In this document: piece by piece, positions 1 to 10,501 of the stretch
How the letters are laid out: each line of letters opens with the position of its first letter
Numbering within the stretch: position 1 is the stretch's first letter
From: Buxus sempervirens
Taxonomy: Eukaryota; Streptophyta; Magnoliopsida; Buxales; Buxaceae
DNA: 64,000 bases
Reading direction: 5' to 3'
Assembly (NCBI GenBank): GCA_947561395.2
Contig: OX387185.1
Location: 44,278,602 to 44,342,601 of the forward strand
Notes under the pieces: model-generated
What the model was told of the DNA's origin: nothing
Seen by the model: only the letters and a program-made list of their open reading frames with translations
Databases searched by the model: none
Program-made: the position numbers and the translations under genes

Positions 1-434
1 ACACTTGTAACACATTGCTTCCATCATATAAGGCTTTTGATAGAGCACTCTAGATTTCGTAGGTAGTGGATAAGCGTAAATAACGCTTTATAATTTCTGG
101 AGTCATGGACATCAATATCCATCGTTTCACTTTTTAATTTTCAGCATACCATCTTTCATAGCCATTTTCAAATTCTGCAGGTGGCTTCGTCTTACAACGA
201 ATATAAGAGTCTCTCTCTTTCGGCAATATGCATCTCCATCAACTGTGACCAAACATCATAATTTGATTCATTAAGAATAATTCCAGCATTAAAAATACCT
301 TCAGATTGAACAACAATAGGAACCGTCTTGTTTGAGCTGCTTCCGGTGTGTCATTGGAGGAAGTCATCACGTTTGTGTTGTTGGACGTGGTGATTCAGCA
401 ACGAGCATAGCGATCTGAACCAGGCTCAGATACC
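1..434 (-). mobile_element. Inverted 5' gag fragment of a Copia element, cut by the window edge
   Basis: Read on the minus strand this begins with a primer-binding-like site (TGGTATCTGAGCC, 434 to 422), runs through a short leader and enters a gag start near 368. It then encodes a Copia gag N-terminus, including NYDVWSQLMEMHIAERERL. It is the reverse complement of the plus-strand gag at 437-784 with roughly 10% differences. It keeps a stretch (about 275-300) that the plus copy has lost, so it is not a simple copy of the present plus arm. No LTR separates the two divergent copies. Frame breaks make it non-coding today. Confidence 0.8.
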
Positions 435-784
435 ATGATGACTTCCTCCAACGACACGTCGGAACCATCCCAAACAAGATTGGTTCCTGTTCAATCTGAA
501 TGTATTCTTAATGAATTAAATTATAATGTTTGGTCACAATTGATGGAAATGCATATCGCCGAAAGAGAGAAACTCTCTTATATTCGTTGTAAGACGAAGC
601 CACCTGTAGAATTTGAAGATGGCTATGAAAGATGGTATGCTGAAAATCAGAAAGTGAAATGATGGATATTGATGTCCATGACTTCAGAAATTATGAAGCG
701 TTATTTGCACTTATCCACTGCCTACAAAATCTGGAGTGCTCTGTCAAAAGCCTTAAATGATAGAAGTGATGAGTTGCAAGTATT
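1..784. repeat. Large inverted repeat made of two head-to-head gag starts
   Basis: Bases 1-368 are complementary to about 437-784, with a spacer of about 68 bases (369-436) holding the minus-strand leader. The left arm may continue beyond the window. A transcript crossing it could form a hairpin of at least 340 bp. Confidence 0.8.
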
Positions 785-1258
785 TGCCTTAAATCAAAAG
801 GTATTCACAGCCATACAACAGGGAAAGTCTCTCTCAGAATATTATGGAGAGTTAACCGGGGTTTTCTGAGAATTGGATCATCGTGATAAAGTTGTCATGA
901 AGGATCCTGATGATATCATTGCATACCAAAAGTCCATTGAACGAGATTAAGGGTGCACATATTTCTTACTGGATTGGATGCAACATTTGAGCAAGTTCGT
1001 GGAGAGATTCTACGCAAGAACCAGTTCCAGATTTGGAAGAATGCTATGCATTGATTCGACGCAAGGTGGTACGTCGAGCAACTCTGGTTGGGGAATCTGA
1101 AAGTTCTGAAGTTTCAGCCATGGTGGCTTGTAACCGCCCAACCCGAAACCGGGAGGACTGTCAAAGAGACTTTCATCCAAAGAGCACCAATGGTGTCGAT
1201 AAGTCTGCATATAAATGCATCCATTGCAATCAGATTGGGCATACCAAAGATCGGTGAT
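435..1258 (+). pseudogene. Copia gag remnant with CCHC zinc knuckle
   Basis: Residues such as NYNVWSQLMEMHIAEREKL at 520-580 match the plant Copia gag N-terminus. The UBN2-type core continues after the TGA at 660-662 in the same frame (WILMSMTSEIMKRYLHLST). A CCHC knuckle (CIHCNQIGHTKDR) lies at 1216-1254, followed at once by a stop where the last Cys codon is expected, so the knuckle lacks its final Cys. Gag would form the virus-like particle and bind template RNA. At least two stops and a frameshift near 870-1033 break it. Confidence 0.85.
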
Positions 1259-1448
1259 TTGAATTAGTAGGATATCCAGAATAGTGGGATCATAGTGGTG
1301 CAGTCCGGAAGAAGAAGACTGGAACTTCTGCTGTTATTGTAATAGATATTGATTCTATAGCAACAGATGTTTCAACAAAGACCTCAGTGTTAGTAACATC
1401 TACAGATAACGGTGGTAAGATTTTTATTCACCTGTTTCTAATAGTGCA

Positions 1449-2535
1449 TTGGTAATTGATTCTGGTGCTACAGATCATATGACATTTGATTCTAGACAGG
1501 TCACTCTTCTTAAATCTTCCTTACAGAAAATTGTTTCCACTGCCAATGGTAACACTACTCCAGTTATTGGGGAAGGATCTTTGACCGTCATTGATACTTT
1601 GAATCTAGATTCTGTTTTGGTTGTCCCATCTTTAGAATATAACCTGTTGTCAGTTTCCCAAATAACCACAGTCTTATCTTGTGTTGTGATTTTTGGTCTG
1701 ATTTTTGTGTTTTTAAGGACATCCGAACAAAGCAGACGATTTGTTATGGTATTAGACGAGGCAAGCTGTACTACTTAGATTTGTGCCAGGAATCTCAAAC
1801 AAGTTACAACAAGTCTTTATAGTGAATGGCTCTGAGGGGGAGAAGAAGATGTCTGAAATCTGGCTATGGCATAGACGTCTGGGGCATGCTTCATTTGGCT
1901 ATCTGAGGAAATTATTTCCTAGTTTATTTGCAAAAGTGGATGTTTCTAGTCTCCGTTGTGATGTATGTGAAATGGCAAAAAGCCATCAAACTCCATTTTC
2001 ATTAAGTTTAACATTGAGTCCACTTCCGTTTATGGTTATACATTCTGATGTTTGGGGGCTATCTAAAGTCTCAACTTTGGGAGGATCACGTTGGTTTGTT
2101 ACTTTTATTGATGATTGTACAAGGATGACTTGGTTGTGTTTAATGCAATCCAAAGGTGAAGTGAACTTATTATTTCAAAAGTTTCATAAAATGATTGGTA
2201 CTGAGTACAATGCACAAGTCAAGATTCTCCGCAGTGACAATGGTGGAGAATATCAAAGTTCTGAACTTCAGCAGTTTTGGAAGCACATGGCACTATCCAT
2301 CAAACTATTTGTTCCAATACACCCCAACAGAATGGAGTTGCTGAACGAAAAAATCGATATTTGTTGGAAGTTGTTCGTGCTTCATTGATTGAAGCTCATA
2401 TGCCATTATCATATTGGGGAGAAGCACTTACTTCTGCAGCATATTTGATCAATCGGGTCCCTCTAGCTCTATTGACTTTCGGACACCATTTTAGGCTCTT
2501 ACTGATGCTGTTGGTGCAACAAGCATCCTAAATTT
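1449..2535 (+). pseudogene. Copia protease and integrase remnant
   Basis: The aspartic protease active site VIDSGATDHMT is encoded at 1452-1484. The GAG-pre-integrase motif (LWHRRLGHASFGYL) is at 1861-1905 with CDVCEMAKSHQTPF, followed by the integrase core (VIHSDVWG, FIDDCTRMTWL, ILRSDNGGEY). A frameshift near 2300 moves the reading to another frame, where [22 protein letters not shown] is split over two frames. Further breaks follow at 2531. These domains would mature the polyprotein and insert cDNA; here they cannot. Confidence 0.88.
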
Positions 2536-3263
2536 ACTCTCTCATGTCTTTGGTTGTATAGCTTTTGTCCATCTCTATAAACATCAATGCAACAAGTTAG
2601 CTCCTCAAGCATTGCGATGTGTTTTTGTTGGATATGCTATACACCAAAAGGGGTACCGATGTTATCATCCTCAAACTCGACGCATGCTTATTACAATGGA
2701 TGTGGTTTTCTATGAAAATGAAATGTATTTTTGGTTTGAGTTTGAACTTCAGGGGGAGTACCAGAAGGAAATTCAGACTCTAGATCATGACTTTCTACAG
2801 CATGAATATTAGATCTCTGAGGAAACTGTTGCTGGAGATAATACTGCTAACGATGTTGCAATAGGTTCTGCAACAGAACCTTCTGTCACAGAAACAGCAG
2901 TAAATAATAACTAGGATATGGGTGAATTAGATTTGAGTGGTATAACCTTGGATCATAGTGGTGATGAATGCCCAGAAACTGAAGGAATGCATCAGTCCAT
3001 CCCCATTCAAGTGCGAACCTTTCATTGATATACCACACCAATCGTCTACTGAGGATGTTCCTGACAGAGTCTCAATCACCAATAAAACAGCTACCACAGC
3101 GTCAAACCAGAGGTATTCCTAAACTCACATATGAACCTGAACTTTCTAGTAAAGTTAAATATCCCATGAGTCATTATGTGTCTAACCATAGTTTGTCTGA
3201 ATCAAATCGATCATTTATAAATCAATTATCTACTGTAGCTATTCCTAACAGTGTGCAGGAGCC

Positions 3264-4782
3264 TTAGCTGACCCAAGATGGAAAGCTGCTATAAACAAAG
3301 AGATGAATGCCTTGCAAAAAAATAGAACTTGGGAACTCGTTGATTGTCCACCAGGGAAGAAGCCAATGGGATGTCGATGGATTTACACAGTGAAGTACAA
3401 GGCAGATGACATGGTTGAACGATATAAAGCAAGACTTGTGGCAAAAGGGTACACCCAAACCTATGGGATCGACTACACAGAAACATTTGCACTTGTAGCT
3501 AAAATCAACAATGTTCGTGTATTATTGCCTTTAGCTGCAAACTTGGATTGGCCATTACAACAATTTGATGTGAAGAATGCCTTTCTTTATGGAGAATTAT
3601 TTGAAGAAGTTTATATGGATCTCCCACCAGGTTGCATGACACCAGCAAAACACAGTCAGGTGTGCAGATTGAAGAAATCATTTTACGGATTGAAATAGTC
3701 CCCAAAAAGCATGGTTTGGAAGGTTTATAAAAGCCATGATATCCTTTGACTACCATCAGAGCAATTCAGATCATACATTGTTTCTAAAAAGGCAACAATG
3801 TAAGATCACTGCACTCATTATATATGTAGATGACATGGTAGTCACAGGGAATGATTCAGAAGAAAGGAAGGCACACCAAGAGTACTTATCCAGAGAATTC
3901 GAAACGAAGGACCTTGGTCCCTTAAAATATTTTCTTGGGATCGAAGTATCTAGATCCAAGAAAGGGATATTTCTGTCACAGAGAAAGTATACCTTTGACC
4001 TATTACAGGAAACTGGCATGTTAGCATGTCAACCAGCTGATACACCGGTGGAAGAAGGCTTGAAGTTATATGTTGAGCCAGACCAAGTTCCAATTGATAA
4101 AGGGAGATACCAGAGACTTGTGGGGAGATTGATGTACTTAGCACATACAAGACTGGATCTTGCTTATGCATTGAGTATTGTTAGTCAATTTATGCATGAC
4201 CGTGGAGAGCTACATATGAATGCAGTCATGCGCATCTTGAGGTATTTAAAATCTGCACCTGGAAAAGGTGTTCTGTTCACTAAAAATACAGATTGTTGCA
4301 ACATCGATGTTTATACTGATGCTGATTGGGTTGGAGCGATAGATGATAAGCAATCAACTTATGGTTATTTTACGTTTGTTGGTGGTAACCTTGTTACATG
4401 GAGAAGCAAGAAACAAAATGTTGTTGCTCGTTCAAGTGCAGAAGCCGAATTCAGAGGTATGGCCCTTTCACTTTGTGAAGCATTGTGGCTTAAACTCCTT
4501 TTGCAAGATTTGGGGTACTCATCTAGGCAACAAATTTAACTGTACTGTGACAATAAAGCTGTATGTGATATTGTCCACAACCCAGTCCAACATGATCGTA
4601 CAAAGCATGTAGAGGTGGACAGATTCTTTATTAAAGAGAAGCTAGATGAGAATATATTGGAGGTACCTAAGATCCAATCAGAGGATCAGTTGGCTGATCT
4701 TCTTACTAAAGCTGTCTCAAATCGAATCTTATCCAAATTCTTAGACAAGTTGGGCATGTGCGATATCTTTGAACCAACTTGA
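3264..4782 (+). pseudogene. Copia reverse transcriptase and RNase H remnant
   Basis: The RT N-terminus is seen at 3303-3690 (TWELVDCPPGKKPMGCRWIY, then YKARLVAKGYTQTYGIDYTE and QFDVKNAFLYGELFEEVYM). The catalytic IIYVDDMVVTGND is at 3817-3855, and RNase H motifs YTDADWVGAIDDKQSTYGY at 4312-4368 and ARSSAEAEFR follow. After a TAA at 4537 the same frame continues with LYCDNKAVCDIVHNP and ADLLTKAVSNRI, ending at a natural TGA at 4780-4782 before the polypurine tract. A TAG at 3697 and a frameshift near 3700-3730 are additional damage. Confidence 0.9.
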
Positions 4783-4789
4783 GGGGGAG

Positions 4790-5043
4790 TGTTGAAGATT
4801 TACTTCCTTAACTGATTGTACAGCTGTAGGACCTTCTCTGGAATGTTTCCAGATGTTAAAGATTTACTTCCTTAACTAATTGTACAGCTGTAAGGATCTT
4901 CTTTGGAATGTTTCCAGATTGTATAGTTTCTTTCTTCATTCATAGTTAAGTTAGATTCTATAAATTGTAATGTAATATTCCCATTAATGATATGAAAAAA
5001 TACAGCAAAGGTGTTTTTGCTCTAGATTTGAATCTTCATTACA
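4790..5043 (+). repeat. Copia LTR with internal 64-bp tandem duplication
   Basis: It starts TGTTGAAGATTT right after the polypurine tract and ends CATTACA, about 254 bp. Bases 4791-4854 are repeated imperfectly at 4855-4918. A primer-binding-like TAGGTATCAGG follows at 5052-5062, which normally lies downstream of a 5' LTR, so this LTR may have served both positions in a tandem or recombined element. Confidence 0.7.
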
Positions 5044-5892
5044 ACTTTTATTAGGTATCAGGCATTAATATTTAAAAAATGACACCATATGATGGTTTCA
5101 CAACTGAAACACCATGCCAAAGATAAATTCTCTATGAGAGCAGGCTTGTGCAGTGTAGTCCAAACTTGTCTTTTATAATTAGACTGACTGGCTGTTGATA
5201 CCTGTTGGTCCCAAACCAATTGTTAGAAATGGACTGGATATTGAATGATGAATACCGTCAATCATCCAGTCCAACATTCCTATCACAGTCCAATGGGAAA
5301 TATAGGTTTCAGTCTACTCTTGATGTCTAAATGGAAAAGACTGGCTAGGGTTGCACTAGGTTGCTAATGGGTGGAAGATTGGTACCACACAACTCCTAAT
5401 GACTAAAGAGTAATCCATTTTCTTTCATTCCCGTCTTATATAAATGTTTTCAAGTTTATTGTTCAGCTATATTCATGTTGCTGATGTGAAACCATGGAAA
5501 TGAACAAGCCTAAAGCCAAGTTTTACTTGCAGTGGAAAGGTTTGCGTTTTGCATTGATTGCTCTTTAAATAGTTCTTTTATATTAAAATGGCTTGTAAGT
5601 AATCATACAGGTCATGATTTAAGAAATGGATGGAGAACCAGATCATGAGTCTCAAGTCTGGTCCATTTTCAAATCATTAGCTAAAAACCTGGTGAAACAG
5701 GCAATTAGAGTAGCTTTCTTACTTACTCCCTTTGCCTGCCCCACCCCCACCTGCATCCCCCATCCTTCATTGTTTTATCCTTTTGTTAAATTTTTTTTAA
5801 AGTTTTTTCCATTATGATGAATTATTGTTGTCGTCAACCAATTTGGTCACCAGGTTGACACAATGATTGAATCAGCTTGTTTCCTGGCTGAG
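5044..5892. other. Non-coding stretch, no gene seen
   Basis: AT-rich sequence with a small inverted repeat around 5230-5272 (TGGACTGGAT versus ATCCAGTCCA). The only ORF (5626-5817) matches no family I recognise and ends in low-complexity Pro- and Phe-rich sequence, so I do not call it a gene. Confidence 0.5.
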
Positions 5893-6155
5893 TAAAGCTC
5901 ATACGATGATCCTTTCGACGTCTGAGGCATTAATTTACCGACTAAAATATCACCCGTTTCTACCCAAGATCCCTGCATCACAATTCCATTTTTGTCTAAA
6001 TTGCGGAGTAAATGGGCTTCTAAATGCGGTATTTCGTTAGTGATCCTTTCGGGGCCCTGGCTTGTCACATGAGTCTGAATTTCATATTTCCGTACGTGAA
6101 AGGAAGTATAAATATCTCTATATACCAGACACTCACTTATGAGTACCGCGTCTTC
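5893..6155 (-). pseudogene. rpoB: Nuclear plastid DNA fragment: rpoB (RNA polymerase beta subunit)
   Basis: The minus-strand reading gives [19 protein letters not shown], then [20 protein letters not shown] and [16 protein letters not shown], and ends [19 protein letters not shown]. This is the internal plastid beta-subunit segment after the GYNFEDAVL region, which is part of the catalytic core of plastid-encoded polymerase. Only about 88 codons are present; similarity stops sharply at both ends. It has no start, so it is a plastid-to-nucleus transfer (NUPT), not a gene. The frame is open but carries likely substitutions (M in LMPQ, Q in VMQGSW), suggesting an old but not ancient insertion. 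Confidence 0.9.
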
Positions 6156-7899
6156 AGAAAGCAACTCCAGAGCACTGCTCCCCCAGGATCCATAGGCAAT
6201 GGTTCTTCAACGTTGATTGCTAAAAGGTTTTGTAATGACCTTGTTATAAGTTCATTTGTTGTGCTTGTGCACTTAAAAGGTTTTACTGTTGGTCAGAAAT
6301 TTTTTTTTCCTTTCCTGAAAGTTTTTCTGGACGTGGTTGCTCAATAACTCACACTAAATTGTCTTCCCATATTTGGTATGGTGGTAAGACATCCCCTCTG
6401 AGGGACTGTGGTAAGGCTGGGCTTCAATTCTGTACTTCATACAGGGAGGGGAAATGTAAATTCTGTGGCTAAATGACTAATTATGGGAAATTTGACTAAT
6501 ATTTTGTGAAATTTTGCCCTGAAGAGACCTAAAACAATTCAAATGATTCATATAGTCCGTGGCTTTAGTTGGGAAATTTCATCCATGTGGAGCCCGACCT
6601 GGTAACTTTTTTGTAGATAAACAGTTGCGTTGGTTGAATCTCTTGGTGCCTTGGCTATTTGTTGTGTACGAGTTCCCAAATAAGTTTTAGAAAAGCTAAT
6701 CATTCCCTTCCCTCACTACATTCATCCACCCCATCCTTCAGTTTCTTGAATTTCTATGTTTGCACCATGCTTTAACTAAACTAGCTTCCATTTTGTTTGG
6801 TTTTTATAGGTGATGGCATTTGATGAAACGACTTGATGTTTCATTTGAGAGGTCATGTTGTTCGTGAAGCTTGAAGACAGCTGAAAAGGGCAGGAAAAAC
6901 TGTAGTATTTCTGAATACAGCTGCATAAAGTGTCATAGATAAGTATATAATAAAGAGGCTGTGATTATCTATCATAGGGAGTACATGCTGGTCTTTCTTT
7001 CTCGGGGAAAGGTTTTTTCACATTGAAGTTACAGAAGAATAAGAATGGAGGAAACAGAGAGACCCAGATATAGAGATGTCCCTTTTTCCCTCCCTTTGGT
7101 CTCTTTCTCTCATCCCCTCCAAATGGACAACGACCTATACTACTTATATATATGTACATAAAGAGTATTGCAAGATTCGGTCAAATTGGTTCCTTTATGC
7201 TGAAATTTATGTTGGCTCATTCATGCCACTGTCATGTATTTGCTTACAGAAACCAGACTTGGCACTGCATTTAGTCAGTTGGATTGTTGATCACCATTTA
7301 TGGCTTACATTTGATACTGTTGTAGTCCAAAGCATGTAACCTTTACTCTCTCTGGAATTTCTTGCCGTCCCATGATCCATTTGTTCTGTTTCTGAAGGTG
7401 CAGGCAATGTACACTGTTGCTTTTTTTTTTTTTGGGTAGTCAATGTACACTGTTGCTTCAATATTCACAATCATGGAGCTACAAATTAATGCTGAAGCGT
7501 GCCAAAAAGGATTGAAAATCAAACAAGTCCATTTTATTGGGTGATGATTTGGTATGCTTGATTAAAATTCATTTCATTCATATTCCAGTTACGGTTCCAT
7601 AGTAGTTTTTGTCAAAATTCTTGCGTTGCATTCCGTAAAAAACTCTAAAAAATCTGTGTGGATTGCGGAATTTGGACCAAAACTTATCAATATTCTTCAG
7701 ATTTCCCAAATTTCACGGTCCTACCTGATTATTTAAACAAGCCGTCTCCTAGCCTAGGTAGTTACGAGTTGAGAAAATAGACGAACAATGGCCCCTGTTT
7801 TACATAGAAGGGGGAATATGAGTACTTGGCCATAGATCATGCCATAAAAAAGTTTCTTGCTTGCAAGAAGCGTCTTCCTCTTCTGCTGTGTTCTAGTGG
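6156..7899. other. 3' flank of the AP1/FUL-like gene
   Basis: No coding potential. Just downstream of the stop at 7900, on the minus strand, an AATAAA (complement at 7536-7541) about 360 bases away is a candidate poly(A) signal. The rest is AT-rich with a T run at 7422-7433; a 17-base string (caatgtacactgttgct) occurs on both sides of it. Confidence 0.4.
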
Positions 7900-8212
7900 C
7901 TAGTGGTGACGCATCCATGGCGGTATGAACCCGTTGGTTTTGGTGTGAAGCTCGGTTCCTTCTGCTTCGTCTCTCCTGGTTCTTGCTTGGAAATTGCCTC
8001 TGCGTCACAAAAGACAATCTCAGTTCTTAAAACCTGCCAACACCTCATGGCTATAAAATTTTGCATGGACCTTCTCATCTAATGAGACAGAGAGAGAGAG
8101 GTTACTCAATGTTCAGGGAGGGATGTGGCTGTGACAGAAGAAAGGATGATGGGTTCTGGCCTTGCTGCTTCCAATAAATGTACTGGCCCAATGCTTTATC
8201 CCTCTCTTTGAG
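7900..8212 (-). CDS. FUL-like: Exons 7-8 of AP1/FUL-like gene (C-terminal domain)
   Basis: Exon 7 (8212-8106, 107 nt) encodes [20 protein letters not shown] then [15 protein letters not shown]; the P-L-NI string is the usual SQUA C-domain landmark. Exon 8 (7999-7900, 100 nt) encodes [20 protein letters not shown] then [12 protein letters not shown] and TAG. The exon-7 acceptor (TTTGGGTAAAAG) has a poor pyrimidine tract, so the exact start of exon 7 is the least certain splice in the gene. Frame and phase do agree with it. The C domain is shorter than in most FUL proteins. Confidence 0.82.
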
Positions 8213-10455
8213 CTTTTACCCAAATCAAATCATAGATAAATGGATTACACACATTAGACTTATTCAGATGGCAGCACAGGGCATCCTAGTTAGAGAAGGA
8301 ATAGAATCCACATGATATGCCATACTATTAGAAACTTTACCTCCTTATCGAGTTTGTTGTTTTGCTCCTGCAATGCCTTCTCCTGCCATAAACCACAACA
8401 AGAGGTGACATTTTACTGGTTAGGGGAGAAAATATTTGATTTTTTTTAATGGATAGAGAGTATCTTATGGGGCTACAAAGAAGAGGGTAACTGGTTTTCA
8501 AGTTCAGGCAAGTAGTCCTCACAAACTCAAAACTAGGGAAATTAATTTACTTCAATCAGTGGTAGATTTGCATTCCAAGACCCCCTATAACATGGGAGGC
8601 ATTCATCTTATTTTCACAGTTTCTTCGCACTCTCTTTAGATAAACCTTAACAAACAGAATGTAATAAAGTGGGGACCTCTCTAATATCTTTTCACGATTT
8701 GAGACAGATAATGTGTTAGGATTTTACCTTCCTCTGAAGCTCAGAAATGGAGTCACACAAGAGTTGGTTCTGCAGGGGACACAATTATCTTATTCATTTA
8801 GTGATAAACCATGAAAGAAATCTAAAAGACGATGCACCAACTTACCTTTCTTGTTCTTATATGCTTCAGAGAACTATCAATCTGTTGTTCAATATATTGG
8901 AGCTCTTTGAGACTCAAGAAGTCAAGATCTTCTCCCATGAGTTTCCTGCACACATCAATATAAGATCTGGTCAAATTTAGGCTTAATCGGCTAATCCCAT
9001 TTGCGCCCACTTCTAGCCAGTAAAATTGGGTACCTTTGGCTTCCCTGTAAAGCTTCAATCCTGGACTTAAGTTTTGTGTACTCCTGAGACCAGCTTCCCT
9101 GAAAAGTAGTCAACAGATTCCCAGAACTCCATTCACAGTTTCAATAAAATAATTGCTAATAACAACAACGGAAAAATAAAATATATATCAGCTAGTTATG
9201 TTGCTTCTGAGTCTGTATAAGAACATGTGATCCCTCTCTGTGTAACTAAGTTATAGGAACATTGCTTGCTATATATCCATAGAGTTGTTTACAAACTTGG
9301 ATGGCAACAGTGAGAGAACATTTATCTCTATGAGAAAGGTAATAGAGCGCACCTGTGAATTGGGATCAGCTGGAATGAGCTCCCTTTCGGCACATGCATA
9401 GCTCTCGTAACGCTCGAGGATGCTTTCCATGCTGTTGGAGATTGAGGTGTCACATTCTACTAGTAAGATTTTCTAGGATCTCAATGAAAACTTTGTTGTT
9501 TTAGACATGAAGAATTGGATGGTCATATACTTGCACAAACTGGATTAAAAAAAATGACAAAATTCAAAAGAAGAGGTAGTTATAAAGACCTAAAAAACAC
9601 ATACACGTGTGCATGGTTTTTGTAAGCAAATACATGACAAGATTTCCTGTCATGGTATCCCTCTTTTTTCATGCTCTATCCTTCAAATCAGGTTACAAAG
9701 CAAAGATCAAACTGCATTGGTTTTGATCAAAGATTTTTAGGAACAAAATTCAATTGTAAGGCATTTATTGATTAACTCCTCTGATTTACTAGTGATAGAA
9801 GACCTTTAGTTCAAATCAAAATTTCTCAGCTCTCTGGCGGGAAGTAGATGAATTTCATCTTTGCGATGCTTGAATGTTCTGATGGTGGGTTTCCTGTTCT
9901 GGTCAGCCTTTTTACCCTTTGCCGAAATCATTGGCGGATGTTGCCAGAGCTTCTACTCCCTCCTTCCTGTCCAGTTAGCCTACCATGACCATTTTTGTCA
10001 CAATGGGGAGCCAGCTATCCTCTTTTCTGCTTAGGCCATTGCAGCTTTGGCTTTCCATCTTTAGCACTCTCTAGTTGCCAAATTCTCAATGGATAGATCC
10101 CTTGTTGATTCCATTTCACTTCACCATTCATAAGTTTTGGAATCTGGAGCTTAAAGTCAGTGGGATTGTTGGATCTCAGGCATGTATTCATTAAGTTTCA
10201 GTCAGAGAGTGACCTCCTAAAGGCATACACCAGAAAATCATGGGCAATTAGCGTTCATGCTTTCAAGTGCCTTTAATGGACACCTTACTTTGATGTCTCC
10301 AAGGAGAGCTCAGTAGCCCTCATGTGGGTCAGCTTCCCTCATCTGCCTTTTAGCTGAGGCTCTGGGCAAGGTGCTTGCTATAGACGCCCCCACTCCTGCT
10401 TTAACAAGACAAGCATTGCTTGAGTTTGCTTGGCTAGGTTCGGGTAATGCGCGGC

Positions 10456-10501
<46 letters not shown>

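Larger units (their letters stand above)
435..5043 (+). mobile_element. Decayed Ty1/copia retrotransposon (gag to 3' LTR)
   Basis: Copia domain order is preserved: gag with zinc knuckle, protease, GAG-pre-integrase and integrase, reverse transcriptase, RNase H, polypurine tract GAGGGGGAG (4781-4789) and 3' LTR from 4790. In-frame stops and frameshifts split every domain, for example TGA at 660, TGA near 1256, a frameshift near 2300, TAG at 3697 and TAA at 4537, so it is inactive. There is no 5' LTR: the gag start abuts an inverted gag copy at 434. It lies downstream of the 3' end of the AP1/FUL-like gene, in opposite orientation. Confidence 0.9.

Noticed and set aside
5626..5817. Possible host exon (MDGEPDHESQVWSIFKSLAK)
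   Set aside because: The frame soon becomes low-complexity Pro/Phe sequence and I recognise no family or matching neighbouring exon.
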